NCBI RefSeq assembly: GCF_900636545.1
Contig: NZ_LR134290.1
Location: 3,100,001 to 3,164,000 of the forward strand
From: Pseudomonas mendocina
GTDB taxonomy: Bacteria > Pseudomonadota > Gammaproteobacteria > Pseudomonadales > Pseudomonadaceae
DNA length: 64,000 bases
Direction: 5' to 3'
The notes under the pieces were generated by a model. It saw only the letters and a list, made by a program, of their open reading frames with translations, was not told where the DNA came from and made no database searches. Position numbers and translations under genes: made by a program. Shown here piece by piece: positions 17,768 through 28,274 of this stretch (its first letter is position 1; the number at the start of each line of letters is the position of its first letter).

Positions 17768-18994
17768 TCAACGCAGCAGCCGCGTATCCAGCGTCTTCGA
17801 CGGGCCGCCAATGACGTTCTCGGTGATATCGATGAAATCCTTGGTGCTGACCTTGTCCAGACGCATCAACCCGCGGGTGACGTCGTCCAGGGAGAGATTG
17901 CCCTTCTCCTTGGTCTTCTGGCGGATTTCCCGATCCAGCTCTTGCAGCAGCAGCACAGCACGCGCCGTGACCGGGCCGCTGGCATTGTCGGTGCGCAGGC
18001 TGTTGACCGGCTTGCTCCAGCGAATCAGCTGCTCGCGGATTTTCTGATAGCGGTCTTCGCTGATGCCGCCGGCGCGGCGCATCAGCTCAATGGCGTAGTA
18101 CTCGGCCAGGCCTTCGGCGATCCAGTCACTGCGGTCGCGCCCATAGATACGGCCGAACACGTGCACCAGCTCGTGTACCAGCGAACTGGTGCCGTTCTCG
18201 CTGACCAGCGGACGGTCGGCGTGCATGTAGTAGGAGTTGGCCGCCGACAGGCCACCGCGCCACATCGGGTCGCCAGCGCCGACGATCAGCAGCTTGTCCG
18301 GATCGCGCGGAAACACCTGCTGCATCTGCGGCCAGACGAACGTGAGGAAGGTCATGATGTCCATGCGTCGCATGCCTTCGCCGATCGGCGCGGAAATGGC
18401 GACTTCGGTATCGCCCAGGCGCGTGCGGCGGGTGCCCAGCTTGCCGGCCAGCATCCAGCCGGTCGGGCGGTCGAACTTGCGTTCCGGGTTATCGATACGG
18501 AAACGATTCTTGCCGATGCGCGGCCAACCGGTTTCCACACTCTTCCAGCCCTTGGGCAGCTCGAACTGCAGGCGCGCCACCAGATCGGTCTTGTCACGCT
18601 GATCGAGCTTGGCCGCGGGCACCAGATCGTCCCCGCGAAACAGCGCCCAGTCATCGGTCATCCTGGCATCGTAACGGCCAGGCTTGCGCTCGCTGTCGAT
18701 CAAGACCCGATAGCTGAGCACGCTCTTACCCTCGCCCGGTTGCCATTTGCCACGCCCGGCAACCTCCTGCGACCACTGGCCATCGGCCTTGAAGTCGCTG
18801 AAGCGCCCATCTTCGCCAAGATTGAAATCGAGGCTGCGTACGCGCTCGCCCTTCTCCAGCGTGATGCTGACCTCGGCCTGATGGCTCTCGGGCAGAAAGC
18901 GCACGTGATAATCCAGATCGACCTTCTGTGTAGCGGCGAAAGCCGGCAGGCTCAGAAGCAGCAGAGACGAGTACAACGGCAAGCGAAGGGACAT
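17768..18994 (-). CDS. Exported zinc-metalloprotease-like protein
   Basis: A 408-residue protein with a signal peptide (cleavage near AFA-ATQ, residue 20). Residues 274-278 are HELVH, followed 16 residues later by the Glu of AEGLAEYY, a gluzincin zinc site as in M1/M61 peptidases but with shorter spacing than M1. The N-terminal half is a beta-rich domain. It probably acts in the periplasm. AGGAG lies upstream of ATG 18994; a longer in-frame start at 19099 adds a Cys-rich non-signal leader. Confidence 0.8.
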   Translation of the reverse strand: MSLRLPLYSSLLLLSLPAFAATQKVDLDYHVRFLPESHQAEVSITLEKGERVRSLDFNLGEDGRFSDFKADGQWSQEVAGRGKWQPGEGKSVLSYRVLIDSERKPGRYDARMTDDWALFRGDDLVPAAKLDQRDKTDLVARLQFELPKGWKSVETGWPRIGKNRFRIDNPERKFDRPTGWMLAGKLGTRRTRLGDTEVAISAPIGEGMRRMDIMTFLTFVWPQMQQVFPRDPDKLLIVGAGDPMWRGGLSAANSYYMHADRPLVSENGTSSLVHELVHVFGRIYGRDRSDWIAEGLAEYYAIELMRRAGGISEDRYQKIREQLIRWSKPVNSLRTDNASGPVTARAVLLLQELDREIRQKTKEKGNLSLDDVTRGLMRLDKVSTKDFIDITENVIGGPSKTLDTRLLR

Positions 18995-19095
18995 CGAGCA
19001 ACACTCCTGATGCGGGACATGGCGGCATATGACCGCTGCGCCACAGGGCAAATTCCATGGACGGACGACAGATTTGCCACGAAGCCGCGCGGCAA

Positions 19096-19545
19096 TCAAC
19101 CAGCGCGAAAAATCAGATGATCTTCCCAGTCATCTTCGGCCACGCTGTTCTCGCTGAGCATACGTCCCGACTGGGAAATCCGCTCGGCATGTACCGCCTC
19201 CGGATCACCGCTCACCAGGTGATGCCAGCGCGGAAGATCCTTGCCTTCACTGACCAGACGGTAGGCGCAGGTCGGCGGTAGCCATTGGAACTGATCGGCC
19301 TGCGCCGGGGTGAGCTGGATGCAGTCGGGCACATGCTTGACCCGATTGGGGTAGTCACTGCACCGGCAGGTCTGCAGGTCCAGCAGTTTGCAGGCGATAC
19401 GCGTGTAGTAGACGGCGCCATCGTCCTCGTCTTCGAGCTTCTGCAGGCAGCACAGACCGCAGCCGTCGCACAGCGACTCCCACTCGCCCGGGTCGAGCTG
19501 GGCGAGCGTCTTGCGTTTCCAGAAGGGTGCGAGGTTGGCGGCCAT
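19096..19545 (-). CDS. ycgN: YcgN-family cysteine-cluster protein
   Basis: A 149-residue protein with the UPF0153-type cluster CDGCGLCC, then [14 protein letters not shown] and CIQLTP, likely to bind an Fe-S cluster or zinc. Function unknown. The genes for YcgL and RNase D lie nearby on the same strand, an arrangement recurring in Pseudomonas. The Shine-Dalgarno is weak. Confidence 0.9.
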   Translation of the reverse strand: MAANLAPFWKRKTLAQLDPGEWESLCDGCGLCCLQKLEDEDDGAVYYTRIACKLLDLQTCRCSDYPNRVKHVPDCIQLTPAQADQFQWLPPTCAYRLVSEGKDLPRWHHLVSGDPEAVHAERISQSGRMLSENSVAEDDWEDHLIFRAG

Positions 19546-19630
19546 GAGAGCAGTATGGACTCGGGTGGAAAAAAGCGCGGCAGTCTAGCCTGGACAGCAG
19601 GCAGGGCCAAGCGGCCTTGACCCAACGGTT

Positions 19631-20563
19631 TCAGTACCCGCGGACAAAGTCCACTTCACCACGCAGTGGTTCGCCGGCTTGCCAGCGCGTCAGGTTATCG
19701 ATGAACAGCTCGCCCATCAGCGTCGGATCGGTAGGCGCCGAGCTGTGACCGGTGAGCAGCAGGCGCGGCGCCGTCCAGAACGGGTGGCCTGGCGGCAGAG
19801 GTTCCTCACGGCAGACATCGATCACTGCAGCCGCCAGTTGGTTGCGCTCGAGCGCCGCGAGCAGATCGGCGTCGACCACCGCAACGCCGCGCCCGGCATT
19901 GATCAGCACCGCCTCTTCGCGGAAATGCGCCAATAGATCGGCATCGTACAAATCGCGGGTTGTCGGTGTGTCCGGCAGCAGGTTGACCACGTAGTCGGCC
20001 CAGACGACCAACCGTGGCAAGGCTTCCATGGCCGCCACTTCGGCAAAGGGCGCCTGCTCACGTGCCTGACTGGCCACACCACGCAGCTGTACGCCGAACG
20101 GCTGCAGAAAAGTGGCTACGGACTGACCGATATCACCACAACCGACCACCAGCACGCGGCGCCCACGCAGGCTGCGCGGCAGGCTGTGATCCCAGCGCTG
20201 CTCGACCTGCGCTGCCAGCCGCGCGAACAGTCGCCGCTCATGGGCCAGCATATGGCCGAGCACGTATTCGGCCATCACCTGGCCAAAGATGCCAACGGCG
20301 CGACTCAGGCGATAATCTCGCGGCAGGCCGGCCGCCAGCAACGGCGTGATCCCCGCCCAGGTCGACTGCAGCCACTGTGGACGCAACCCTTCGCGCAGCA
20401 AGGGCGCGAGCAGGTCAGGCGGCCCCAGCCACAGGTCACATCCGCCAGCTAGCGCACGCAGCTGTTCGGGCTGCGTGCTGGCTACCAGCTGCAAGTCAGG
20501 ACAGGCGCTACGAATGCGCTCGGCATAGAGGGCGTGGTCGCTTTCGGCAATCAGCAAACGCAT
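19631..20563 (-). CDS. D-2-hydroxyacid dehydrogenase
   Basis: A 310-residue NAD(P)-dependent dehydrogenase. The Rossmann motif is VVGCGDIGQSV, and the catalytic Arg, Glu and His fall in NAGRGVAVVD, CREEPLPPGHPFW and GHSSAPT. It resembles glyoxylate/hydroxypyruvate reductase A-type enzymes; the true substrate is unassigned. Its ATG lies three bases after the ycgL stop, so it is cotranscribed with rnd and ycgL. Confidence 0.9.
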   Translation of the reverse strand: MRLLIAESDHALYAERIRSACPDLQLVASTQPEQLRALAGGCDLWLGPPDLLAPLLREGLRPQWLQSTWAGITPLLAAGLPRDYRLSRAVGIFGQVMAEYVLGHMLAHERRLFARLAAQVEQRWDHSLPRSLRGRRVLVVGCGDIGQSVATFLQPFGVQLRGVASQAREQAPFAEVAAMEALPRLVVWADYVVNLLPDTPTTRDLYDADLLAHFREEAVLINAGRGVAVVDADLLAALERNQLAAAVIDVCREEPLPPGHPFWTAPRLLLTGHSSAPTDPTLMGELFIDNLTRWQAGEPLRGEVDFVRGY

Positions 20564-20566
20564 GCT

Positions 20567-20860
20567 TCACACCGGATCGTTACGGCACAGCAATTCGTCA
20601 GGCAGGTGCTGAATGTAGTCTTCTTCTGGCGGCGGCATCTGCAGGTGATAACCCTGCTTCTCGAGATTTTCCAGCACCGTGGCGATGTCTTCCCGTGCCA
20701 ACTGGCGCTCCGGGCTGAGCACCAGGTCGAAGGCATGCGCAGGTGGGCCGAACACAGCGAGCAGGCCCTCGGGCACGCGGGTCAGGGCCTCGGCCTTGAG
20801 TACGTAGAGGTACATCTCGTTCTTGCGCGGGCTCTTGTAGATGGAACAGATGCGTTTCAC
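20567..20860 (-). CDS. ycgL: YcgL-domain protein
   Basis: A 97-residue protein with the family's N terminus [17 protein letters not shown] and the [10 protein letters not shown] motif. Function unknown. Its start overlaps the rnd stop by four bases, which fits translational coupling. Confidence 0.92.
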   Translation of the reverse strand: MKRICSIYKSPRKNEMYLYVLKAEALTRVPEGLLAVFGPPAHAFDLVLSPERQLAREDIATVLENLEKQGYHLQMPPPEEDYIQHLPDELLCRNDPV

Positions 20861-21990
20861 GCGGATTCTCCTTCAGCGGCCAGGCAGTCCAGAAGAGCCT
20901 GGCCCATCAATTCCCGGCGCCAGCCACGCAGGGAATCAGGCAGTTGGTACGGACCATTGGGAAAGCCGCTTTTCAGCAGGGCCTCCAGGGTTTTCTTGCG
21001 CAACATCAGCTCGGGCACGATATCCAGGCGTTCGCCCTCGCGCTGGCCGACGGCGCGAAGCTTCTTGAGCAGCGCCGAGGCTTCGATCGGCAACGGCTCG
21101 GGCAAGGCCTCGGGCCATTGCTCGGGGGGCAGCGCCGCGGCCTCGCGAATCAGCTTCAGCAGGGTTTCGCCATCCTGGCGCACGGTCTTCGGGTGCATGT
21201 CCTCGATACGCGCCAGCGCCACCAGGTTATCCGGTTGGGTACGCGCCAGCGGCCACAACGAATGCTCGCGCAGCACGCGATTACGCGGCTGATTGCGCGC
21301 CCTCGCCTCGCGCTCGCGCCAGGCGCACAGCGCGCGCAGCACCGCTTGTTGCTGACGCGACAGTTTCCAGGCCAGCTTGGCCTCGCGCCAGGCATCCTCG
21401 GGCGCCACTTCACGGCTCAGGTTGGCCACCAGTTCGGCACCGTCCTCCAGCACCCACTCGACCTTCTGCGGCGCCAGGCGGGCCATCAGCGCACGGTACA
21501 CTTCGACCAGATGCAGCACGTCTTCGGCGGCGTAGCGCACCTGCAGCTCGGACAGCGGCCGCTGCAGCCAGTCGGAACGTGTTTCGCCCTTGGGCAACTC
21601 GATATCGAGCAGGGCCTGCACCAGGCGCGAGTAGCCCATGGAGAAACCGAGGTTGAGATAACCCGCGGCCAATTGCGTATCGAACAGCGGCGCCGGCAGG
21701 CTGCCGCTCAGGCGCAGGAAGACCTCCAAGTCTTCACTGCACGAATGCAGCACCTTGACCACGTTCGGCGCTTCGAGCAACGCAGCGAAAGGCCGCCAGT
21801 CACTGATGCGCAAGGGGTCGATCAGATAGGCGCCGTCGCCGCCGCTGACCTGCAGCAGCCCGGCGATGGGGTAGAACGTGTCGACGCGCATGAACTCGGT
21901 GTCCAGCGCGACGAAAGGCAGCGCCTGCCAGGCGGCGCAATGCTCGGCCAGGCCGGCGTCGTCGAGAATCCAGTGAATGTCGTTAGCCAC
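20857..21990 (-). CDS. rnd: Ribonuclease D
   Basis: A 377-residue 3'-5' exoribonuclease that trims tRNA and other stable RNA precursors. The DEDD catalytic core is visible as [27 protein letters not shown] and [13 protein letters not shown]. An HRDC domain follows (near residues 210-290). The start is GTG 21990, with GGGAG at suitable spacing. First gene of a run with ycgL and the hydroxyacid dehydrogenase. Confidence 0.96.
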   Translation of the reverse strand: MANDIHWILDDAGLAEHCAAWQALPFVALDTEFMRVDTFYPIAGLLQVSGGDGAYLIDPLRISDWRPFAALLEAPNVVKVLHSCSEDLEVFLRLSGSLPAPLFDTQLAAGYLNLGFSMGYSRLVQALLDIELPKGETRSDWLQRPLSELQVRYAAEDVLHLVEVYRALMARLAPQKVEWVLEDGAELVANLSREVAPEDAWREAKLAWKLSRQQQAVLRALCAWREREARARNQPRNRVLREHSLWPLARTQPDNLVALARIEDMHPKTVRQDGETLLKLIREAAALPPEQWPEALPEPLPIEASALLKKLRAVGQREGERLDIVPELMLRKKTLEALLKSGFPNGPYQLPDSLRGWRRELMGQALLDCLAAEGESA

Positions 21991-22117
21991 GCGGCTCTCC
22001 CATGAACAATGCCGCGCAGTATATATGCCCAGGCCATCGCACGGGGCGCGGCCTGCCGTCGATCAGCGGAACTGTGTAATCTGTGCCGCGCACCACCTCC
22101 GACACGGAAGAACAACA

Positions 22118-23182
22118 ATGCTGAAAAAACTGCTTGCCCTGCTCGTCGTGCTGCTGGCTGCAGCGGCCGGTTACCTCGCCCTTACCCCGAGCCCAATCGA
22201 TCCGCTGCCCTGGGACGCCGCGCCAGCCCCGGCGATGACTGGCGTACTGGAGCCCAACGACACCCTGATGAAGGCCGAGCTGCTGGCACGCGGCCAGGTT
22301 CACGGCCCGGAAGACACTGCCGTCGATGGCCAGGGCCGGGTCTACGCTGGCCTGCATGATGGACGCATAGTGCGCGTTCTGGCAGACGACAGCCTGGAAA
22401 CCTTCGCCGATACTGGCGGCCGTCCGCTGGGCATGAGCTTCGACGCCAGTGGCAACCTGATCGTCGCCGACGCCTACAAGGGGCTGCTGAGCATCGACCC
22501 GCAGGGCGCGATCAAGGTGCTGAGCACCGAGGCGGACGGCCAGCCCTTCGCTTTCACCGATGATCTGGATATTGCCAGTGACGGCACCATCTACTTCAGC
22601 GACGCTTCATCACGCTTCGAACAGCCGGACTACCTGCTCGATCTGCTCGAAGCCCGCCCGCATGGACGCCTGCTGAGCTACGACCCGGCCAGCGGCAAAA
22701 CCCACGTGTTGCTCGATGGCCTGTACTTCGCCAATGGCGTGGCACTCTCGGCGAATGAAGACTTCGTCCTGGTCAACGAGACCTATCGCTATCGCATCAC
22801 TCGCTACTGGCTCAAGGGCGACAAGGCCGGCCAGCACGACATCTTCATCGACAACCTGCCCGGCCTGCCGGACAACCTGCAGGGCGACCGCAAGGGCACG
22901 TTCTGGGTGGCGCTACCGACCCCACGCAAGGCCGACGCCGACTTCCTCCATCGCCACCCTTGGCTCAAGGCGCAACTGGCCAAGCTGCCGCGCGCAATGT
23001 GGCCGAAGGCGATCCCTTACGGTTTCGCCATCGCCCTCAACGAGAAAGGCGAGATCGTCCGCAGCCTGCACGACACCAGCGGCACGCACCTGCGCATGGT
23101 CACGTCGGTGAAGCCGGTGGGTGATTACCTGTACTTCGGCAGCCTGGACAACGATCGCATCGGCAAACTGCAGATTCACTAA
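22118..23182 (+). CDS. SMP-30/gluconolactonase-like beta-propeller protein
   Basis: A 354-residue protein with an N-terminal membrane segment (residues 4-22) and a six-bladed propeller of the SMP-30/strictosidine-synthase-like superfamily. Typical repeats are GPEDTAVDGQGRVYAG, FAFTDDLDIASDGTIYFSD and NGVALSANEDFVLVNET. Probably membrane-anchored facing the periplasm, acting as a lactonase or esterase. ATG 22118 is chosen because it places the hydrophobic segment at the N terminus. Confidence 0.85.
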   Translation: MLKKLLALLVVLLAAAAGYLALTPSPIDPLPWDAAPAPAMTGVLEPNDTLMKAELLARGQVHGPEDTAVDGQGRVYAGLHDGRIVRVLADDSLETFADTGGRPLGMSFDASGNLIVADAYKGLLSIDPQGAIKVLSTEADGQPFAFTDDLDIASDGTIYFSDASSRFEQPDYLLDLLEARPHGRLLSYDPASGKTHVLLDGLYFANGVALSANEDFVLVNETYRYRITRYWLKGDKAGQHDIFIDNLPGLPDNLQGDRKGTFWVALPTPRKADADFLHRHPWLKAQLAKLPRAMWPKAIPYGFAIALNEKGEIVRSLHDTSGTHLRMVTSVKPVGDYLYFGSLDNDRIGKLQIH

Positions 23183-23188
23183 ACGAGA

Positions 23189-23303
23189 GCCCACCTGCGA
23201 ATGACACCAAAAAGGCATAGCGGTCATTCGCAGTCGTGCCCAAACTGGTGGGCTGAAGCGGATCGCCGCCCGGCCCACCCTCAGGGCGTGCTTCAGCCCG
23301 CCT
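23189..23303. repeat. Nested inverted repeats downstream of the SMP-30 gene
   Basis: CTGCGAATGAC (23195-23205) pairs perfectly with 23223-23233; GCCCACC (23189-23195) and GGTGGGC (23247-23253) enclose this. A second pair, GGTGGGCTGAAGC with GCTTCAGCCCGCC, extends to about 23303. The element fills most of the gap between convergent genes and may also act as a terminator, although no T-run follows. Confidence 0.6.
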
Positions 23304-23321
23304 AATCGAAAGGCTGCAGAC

Positions 23322-24002
23322 TCAGACCTTCTGGGCAATCCAGATGGTGTGCCGCGTGCCCCGATTACCGTGGGCATACACCTGCACCGCCTCGCCCCTG
23401 AAACCTGCCTTGCGCACTTTCTCGGAAAACGCGTGGTCGGCGCTGGACGACCACACCGCCAACATGCCCTTGGGCCTCAGCGCTTTGGCGCATTGGCGCA
23501 GGCCGTCCATGCTGTACAGCCAGTCATTGCCCTTCTGAGTCAGGCCTTCGGGGCCATTGTCGACGTCCAGCATGATCGCGTCGTAACGCTGCGCGGCTGC
23601 TTGCAGCACCTTGGCGACGTCTTCCTGAATGATCAGTGCACGCGGGTCGTTCAAGGGGTAACCGGCTTTCGCCCCCAACGGGCCGCGGTTCCACTCGACC
23701 ACCCCTGGCACCAACTCGGCCACCGCCACCTCGGCATCCGCGCCCAGGTGTTGGAGTGCCGAGGCCAGGGTGAAGCCCATGCCCAGACCACCGATCAGCA
23801 CCCGCGCCTGTGGACGACCGGCGATCTGCTTGCAGGGAATCGCCGCCAGGGCATCTTCCGAGCCGTGCATGCGCGTATTCATCAGTTGCCCGCCATCACC
23901 ACCGGCGATCTTGATGACGAAATCTTCCCCATATTCGAACAGGTTCAACGCACCATTCGTACCCGGGATCGGAGCGGTGTCGAGCAGGACAAAACGTTTC
24001 AT
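23322..24002 (-). CDS. Spermidine-synthase-like methyltransferase-fold protein
   Basis: A 226-residue protein with the SAM-type Rossmann motif VLIGGLGMG (68-76) and the acidic IMLDVDNGPEGL segment of spermidine-synthase relatives. No adjacent polyamine gene was found. Enzymes of this group are often annotated as spermidine synthase without proof of activity. ATG 24002 gives the family-like N terminus MKRFVLLDTAPIPG. Confidence 0.8.
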   Translation of the reverse strand: MKRFVLLDTAPIPGTNGALNLFEYGEDFVIKIAGGDGGQLMNTRMHGSEDALAAIPCKQIAGRPQARVLIGGLGMGFTLASALQHLGADAEVAVAELVPGVVEWNRGPLGAKAGYPLNDPRALIIQEDVAKVLQAAAQRYDAIMLDVDNGPEGLTQKGNDWLYSMDGLRQCAKALRPKGMLAVWSSSADHAFSEKVRKAGFRGEAVQVYAHGNRGTRHTIWIAQKV

Positions 24003-24086
24003 GCGTGGCGAGGGCCTGTGTAGCGAGCGTGAGGGCAGGCAGCATGCCTGAATCACTCGGGCAACACAGCCCCGCGCCAGAAATGA

Positions 24087-24116
24087 CGAGGCCCCGCGTT
24101 CACACGCGGGGCCTCG
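24087..24116 (-). terminator. Strong GC hairpin after gdhA
   Basis: A perfect 13-bp stem (CGAGGCCCCGCGT) with a four-base loop, 56 bases after the gdhA stop. No proper T-run follows on either strand, so termination may be incomplete or the hairpin may stabilise the mRNA end. Confidence 0.65.
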
Positions 24117-24171
24117 AGGTCATAGCAGCGCTGCATTCAGAATCCGGTCAACGTCAGACTCTGCGCAGCTA

Positions 24172-25611
<1,440 letters not shown>

Positions 25612-25685
25612 TTAGCCCAAGCCGATGCTCAAATAACCCGTTTTAAAGCCCTCTGTAAATATCGAGACGCGCACCATAATCCACC

Positions 25686-26492
25686 CTACCGCGCACAGTT
25701 TTCGACCACCACCGGCACTTCGAGCGGCGCTAACGGCGGAGCTTCGGCGCCCTGCAGCAGGACCTCCATGCTCTGCCGCGTATCGGCCATCAGGGTCGCA
25801 AGGCTTTCGCGGTCATAGCGACTGGCATCGATAGCCGAACCGATCAGCAATTGCACCGGTTGATCGAGATTCAGGCGCCAGGTGCGTGCCGGCAGCACAT
25901 GCTGAATACCGCGGATGGCCACCGGGACGATCATGGCATCGGTGTCCAGCGCCAGGTGGAAGCAGCCCTTCTTGAACGGCTGTAGGTGGCCATCCGCCGA
26001 GCGGGTCCCCTCCGGCGCAGCCCACAGCACGATGCCGCTTTCCATCATCTGACGGGCACGCAGCAGATCACGCCGGGCCTGCTGTGGATTGTGCCGAGCC
26101 ACCGAGGGAAACTCGGCCGCGCGCATGGCGCGACCAAGAAACGGAATGCGATACAGCTCGCTCTTGGCCAGCATGCGAATCGACCCGGGCATGGCGACGA
26201 AGCTCGCTGGAATGTCGTAGTGGCTGGAATGCGTGCAGAGAATCAGGTAACGCCGGCCATCATTGAAATCCGGGCACTGGCCGTGCACGGTCATATGCAT
26301 GCGCACCAGGCGCAGTAATACCGCCGACCAGGCGCGGGTATAACCATCGACATGCTCACGGCGCAGTCGCCCCAAGGCGGCACGGCCAATCACCAGCAGG
26401 CAGAAATATAGCGTCACACTCAGGGACCCCAGCGCCACGCCGACACGGCGGGCCAAATTGGCGCTGTGCGCGATGGGTTGCAGACTCAGCAT
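25686..26492 (-). CDS. PlsC-type 1-acylglycerol-3-phosphate acyltransferase
   Basis: A 268-residue acyltransferase. The catalytic HX4D is HSSHYD at residues 88-93, and the substrate motif PEGTRS is at 160-165. An N-terminal membrane segment lies near residues 21-40. It likely transfers an acyl group to lysophosphatidic acid or a related lipid at the inner membrane. AAGGAG precedes ATG 26492. Divergent from the rhodanese gene with 96 bp between starts. Confidence 0.9.
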   Translation of the reverse strand: MLSLQPIAHSANLARRVGVALGSLSVTLYFCLLVIGRAALGRLRREHVDGYTRAWSAVLLRLVRMHMTVHGQCPDFNDGRRYLILCTHSSHYDIPASFVAMPGSIRMLAKSELYRIPFLGRAMRAAEFPSVARHNPQQARRDLLRARQMMESGIVLWAAPEGTRSADGHLQPFKKGCFHLALDTDAMIVPVAIRGIQHVLPARTWRLNLDQPVQLLIGSAIDASRYDRESLATLMADTRQSMEVLLQGAEAPPLAPLEVPVVVENCAR

Positions 26493-26588
26493 GAAACGGC
26501 TCCTTACGTATCGGGAGATCGATCCGGGTGCAGCGGATTGGCTAGGCGGTATGATGCCGGCAAACGCGTCCACGACACAGGAGGCACC

Positions 26589-27443
26589 ATGTCACTCGCT
26601 CAACTGATCAGCGCGCCACACCTGCAGCAACGCCTGGGGCAGGAGAACCTGCTGGTACTCGACTGCCGCTTTGCCCTCGAAGACCCGGCCTATGGCCGCC
26701 GCAGCTACCTCGACGGGCATATCCCCGGCGCTCACTTCCTCGACCTCGAACAGGACCTGTCCGCCCCGGTGATCAAGGGCGTAACCGGTCGTCACCCGCT
26801 ACCAGACCCAAGCTCACTGGTCGAACGCCTGCGCAGCTGCGGCCTGCGCGCGGACAGCCAGGTGGTGCTGTACGATGATGGCCCCGGCGCCTACGCGGCG
26901 CGGGCATGGTGGCTGCTGTTGTGGCTGGGCAAGCGCGACGGCCTTTACCTGCTCGATGGCGGCCTGAAGGCCTGGCGCGAGGCCGACCAGGAGCTGACCA
27001 TTGCTCCGCCAGAGAACACCCCCGGTGATTTTTCCGCGCAACCCGACAGTGACCTGCTGCTGAGTGCCGAACAACTGGCCCTGCGCCTGGGCAATCCGGA
27101 TCTCACCTTGCTCGATGCCAGAGCACTGCCGCGCTTTCGTGGCGAAGTGGAGCCACTCGACCCGGTCGCCGGACACATTCCTGGGGCGCAATGCGCAGCC
27201 TTCACCGACAACCTCGACGCCGACGGCAGATTCCTGCCCGCACCAGTGCTGCGCGAGCGTTTCGACAAACTACGCGGTGACCGCCCAGTGGAAAACCTGG
27301 TGGCCTACTGTGGCTCCGGCGTTACGGCCTGCCACAACCTGTTCGCCATGAGCCTGGCCGGCTATCCGCTGGCCCCGCTGTATGCAGGATCATGGAGCGA
27401 ATGGATCACCGATCCGTCACACCCGATCGCAACGGGTGACTGA
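26589..27443 (+). CDS. Tandem-rhodanese sulfurtransferase
   Basis: A 284-residue two-domain thiosulfate/3-mercaptopyruvate sulfurtransferase (SseA-like). The C-terminal domain carries the active Cys241 in CGSGVTA, the mercaptopyruvate-type loop; the N-terminal domain lacks a Cys. GRRSYLDGHIPGAHFLD and GHIPGAQ are the CDC25-like signatures. AGGAGG precedes the ATG. Likely cytoplasmic sulfur transfer or cyanide detoxification. Confidence 0.92.
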   Translation: MSLAQLISAPHLQQRLGQENLLVLDCRFALEDPAYGRRSYLDGHIPGAHFLDLEQDLSAPVIKGVTGRHPLPDPSSLVERLRSCGLRADSQVVLYDDGPGAYAARAWWLLLWLGKRDGLYLLDGGLKAWREADQELTIAPPENTPGDFSAQPDSDLLLSAEQLALRLGNPDLTLLDARALPRFRGEVEPLDPVAGHIPGAQCAAFTDNLDADGRFLPAPVLRERFDKLRGDRPVENLVAYCGSGVTACHNLFAMSLAGYPLAPLYAGSWSEWITDPSHPIATGD

Positions 27444-27547
27444 CAATGAGTTTTAAGCACCAATCGAAATATGCCCAATAACTCAAAGCTGGAATCAATT
27501 TAAAAACAGCCCTTTACAGCTGAAATATCGCACTAGACTTGAAAATG

Positions 27548-27623
27548 AGCGGCTAACCCCGCTCCCGGTGGGGCCTTTATCGAAGATCCACTAGAAAAGC
27601 TGCCACGCGCCCGGCCCCACCGG
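27548..27623 (+). ncRNA. Structured leader region upstream of the 159-aa gene
   Basis: GAGCGG and CCGCTC flank a six-base loop at 27548-27565. CCGGTGGGGCC (27565-27575) pairs perfectly with GGCCCCACCGG (27613-27623). The second arm ends 20 bases before the ATG of the next gene, so folding could affect its ribosome-binding site. A possible promoter (TTTACA near 27512) lies upstream but its spacing is poor. No known RNA family is recognised. Confidence 0.4.
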
Positions 27624-27642
27624 CACCCTCCGCGAGGATGTC

Positions 27643-28122
27643 ATGGGAATAGCCGCCTGCGATCTCAGCCAGCACGTGATCCGCCCTACCCTTCTCTATC
27701 TGCAGCGCCATAGCGCCACGGCCGAAGCCCTGTTGCTGGGCGCTGCAGCCTGCCAATCGGCACTTGGCAGCGCGCTGGACACCCCGCAAGGCCATGGCTT
27801 GTATCGCATCAGCGAGCAGCGCCATCAGGCGCTCTGGGATAAGCATCTGGCCTTCGACCCGGAGCTTGCCAGCCGCGTCCGCGGCCTCGCCAGCCAGCAC
27901 GCCTTCCTCGAAGCACCGCACCTGGAATTGACGGTCAACCTGCGCTACGCCACGGCAATCGCCTGGCTGCTGGTGGAAGCCGAAAAACTGGAACTACCCG
28001 CAGCCAATGACCTGATGGCCTTGGGCCGAATCTGGTGCAAGGTTTTTCAGCCGCAAGGTCGTCAGCGTGACTTTCTCGAAGCCTGGCAACGCTGCATCGA
28101 GCAGGTGAGCCAGGTAGCCTGA
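27643..28122 (+). CDS. Hypothetical protein, 159 aa
   Basis: A mainly alpha-helical protein without signal peptide or membrane segment. GLYRISEQRHQALWDKHLA followed by RVRGLAS resembles, in my recollection, a motif in phage-associated or transglycosylase-like hypothetical proteins; this is a weak impression. GAGGA precedes the ATG. No operon partner is evident, since FadL starts 152 bp later with its own signals. Function unknown. Confidence 0.7.
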   Translation: MGIAACDLSQHVIRPTLLYLQRHSATAEALLLGAAACQSALGSALDTPQGHGLYRISEQRHQALWDKHLAFDPELASRVRGLASQHAFLEAPHLELTVNLRYATAIAWLLVEAEKLELPAANDLMALGRIWCKVFQPQGRQRDFLEAWQRCIEQVSQVA

Positions 28123-28274
28123 CCAAGTCGTCAGAAAACGACCTCGAAGAAGATCAATGTCAAATCTCACCAATTGTCCGACAATGCGCTCTATTTCGGG
28201 AACTTCAGCGCCTTGGCAGCAGTCAGGAAAAACTGTAGCGTGCGCCCCCCTCGCCTCACCACAGGAGCTTCCCC

